Assembly: GCA_024635465.1 (NCBI GenBank)
Contig: JAGXIS010000144.1
Span: 1 to 5,517 of the forward strand
Direction of reading: 5' to 3'
DNA length: 5,517 bases
From: Bacteroidota bacterium
GTDB taxonomy: Bacteria > Bacteroidota > Rhodothermia > Balneolales > Balneolaceae
Each line of letters begins with the position of its first letter. Position 1 is the first letter of the stretch. The notes under the pieces are model-generated. The model ran no database searches, was not told the origin of the DNA, and worked only from the letters and a program-made list of their open reading frames with translations. This document shows positions 5,290-5,517 of this stretch, piece after piece. The position numbers and the translations under genes are program-made.

Positions 5290-5517
5290 GCACTTGCAAT
5301 ACACATCACTGCTTGTAAGATCACTCTATCAGCATGGAGTGCGTCATGCTATCATCTCACCGGGTTCGCGTTCCACTCCCCTTACCATCGCAGCAGCAAT
5401 TCATCCCGGTATTGAGAAAAAAGTGGTTCTGGATGAACGATCGGCTGCATTTATCGCTCTTGGTGTCGGGAAAAAATCCGGCAATCCCGCTCTTTTGATC
5501 TGCACATCCGGTACAGC
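5282..5517 (+). CDS. menD: MenD (SEPHCHC synthase), N-terminal part (3' end outside the window)
   Basis: A thiamine-diphosphate enzyme that adds the succinic semialdehyde unit from 2-oxoglutarate to isochorismate, giving 2-succinyl-5-enolpyruvyl-6-hydroxy-3-cyclohexene-1-carboxylate, the second step of menaquinone synthesis. Only 78 full codons of an expected 550 or more are present. Reading from the ATG at 5282 gives GVRHAIISPGSRSTPL at 19-34 and VVLDERSAAFIALGVG at 48-63, ending in CTSGTA at the edge. These are the MenD N-terminal signatures. SPGSRS contains the substrate-contacting Ser/Arg (S29, R30), and E52 in DERSAAF corresponds to the glutamate that activates the thiamine cofactor (Glu55 in E. 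coli). The ATG lies inside the last codons of menF (overlap ATGGCTGA), with GGATG at 5271-5275 as a modest ribosome binding site, so translation is probably coupled to menF. The substrate of MenD is the product of MenF, which supports both calls. Confidence 0.95.
   Translation, partial: MAEHLQYTSLLVRSLYQHGVRHAIISPGSRSTPLTIAAAIHPGIEKKVVLDERSAAFIALGVGKKSGNPALLICTSGT

Noticed and set aside
1..5517. Defence island, mobile element or novel multi-gene system
   Set aside because: Every sizeable frame is a housekeeping family or a widespread small unknown; there are no transposase, integrase, phage, toxin-antitoxin or CRISPR signatures and no target-site or terminal repeats.

Overview
The window looks like ordinary chromosomal, core-metabolism DNA from an AT-leaning Gram-negative bacterium of the Bacteroidota/Balneolota/Rhodothermota group. 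The grounds are two LptF/LptG-type permeases (an outer membrane with LPS), menaquinone genes in a menF-menD pair, and two small proteins of Bacteroidota-typical unknown families (DUF3467-like and DUF4290-like). Balneolaceae is my best guess. It rests on remembered family distribution, not on a search.

Layout. Positions 1-1844 (+) hold the C-terminal part of an LptF-like permease, cut by the left edge, and a complete LptG-like permease that starts with GTG inside the end of the first gene. A 19-base convergent gap follows. Then come two minus-strand genes: a DUF3467-like protein (1864-2184) and, upstream of it in the same direction, a PLP enzyme of the cystathionine beta-synthase/cysteine synthase family (2241-3221). 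A 197-base divergent intergenic region (3222-3418) carries two palindromes and probable back-to-back promoters. Plus-strand genes follow: a DUF4290-like small protein (3419-3694), a 140-base gap with several small inverted repeats, isochorismate synthase menF (3835-5289), and the first 78 codons of menD (from 5282), cut by the right edge.

How the genes work together. The two permeases would form the LptFG membrane part of the LPS exporter, with an LptB ATPase encoded elsewhere. MenF converts chorismate to isochorismate and MenD uses isochorismate with 2-oxoglutarate, so the right end is the entry to classical menaquinone synthesis. The PLP enzyme makes cystathionine or cysteine. The two small proteins have no assigned function.

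I found no mobile element, CRISPR array, tRNA, rRNA or evident new multi-gene system. The observations worth a second look are small: an 11-base hairpin core shared by two intergenic regions, a 9-bp perfect inverted repeat inside the start of menF, symmetric elements in the divergent promoter region, and matching 8-base gene overlaps in both operons.
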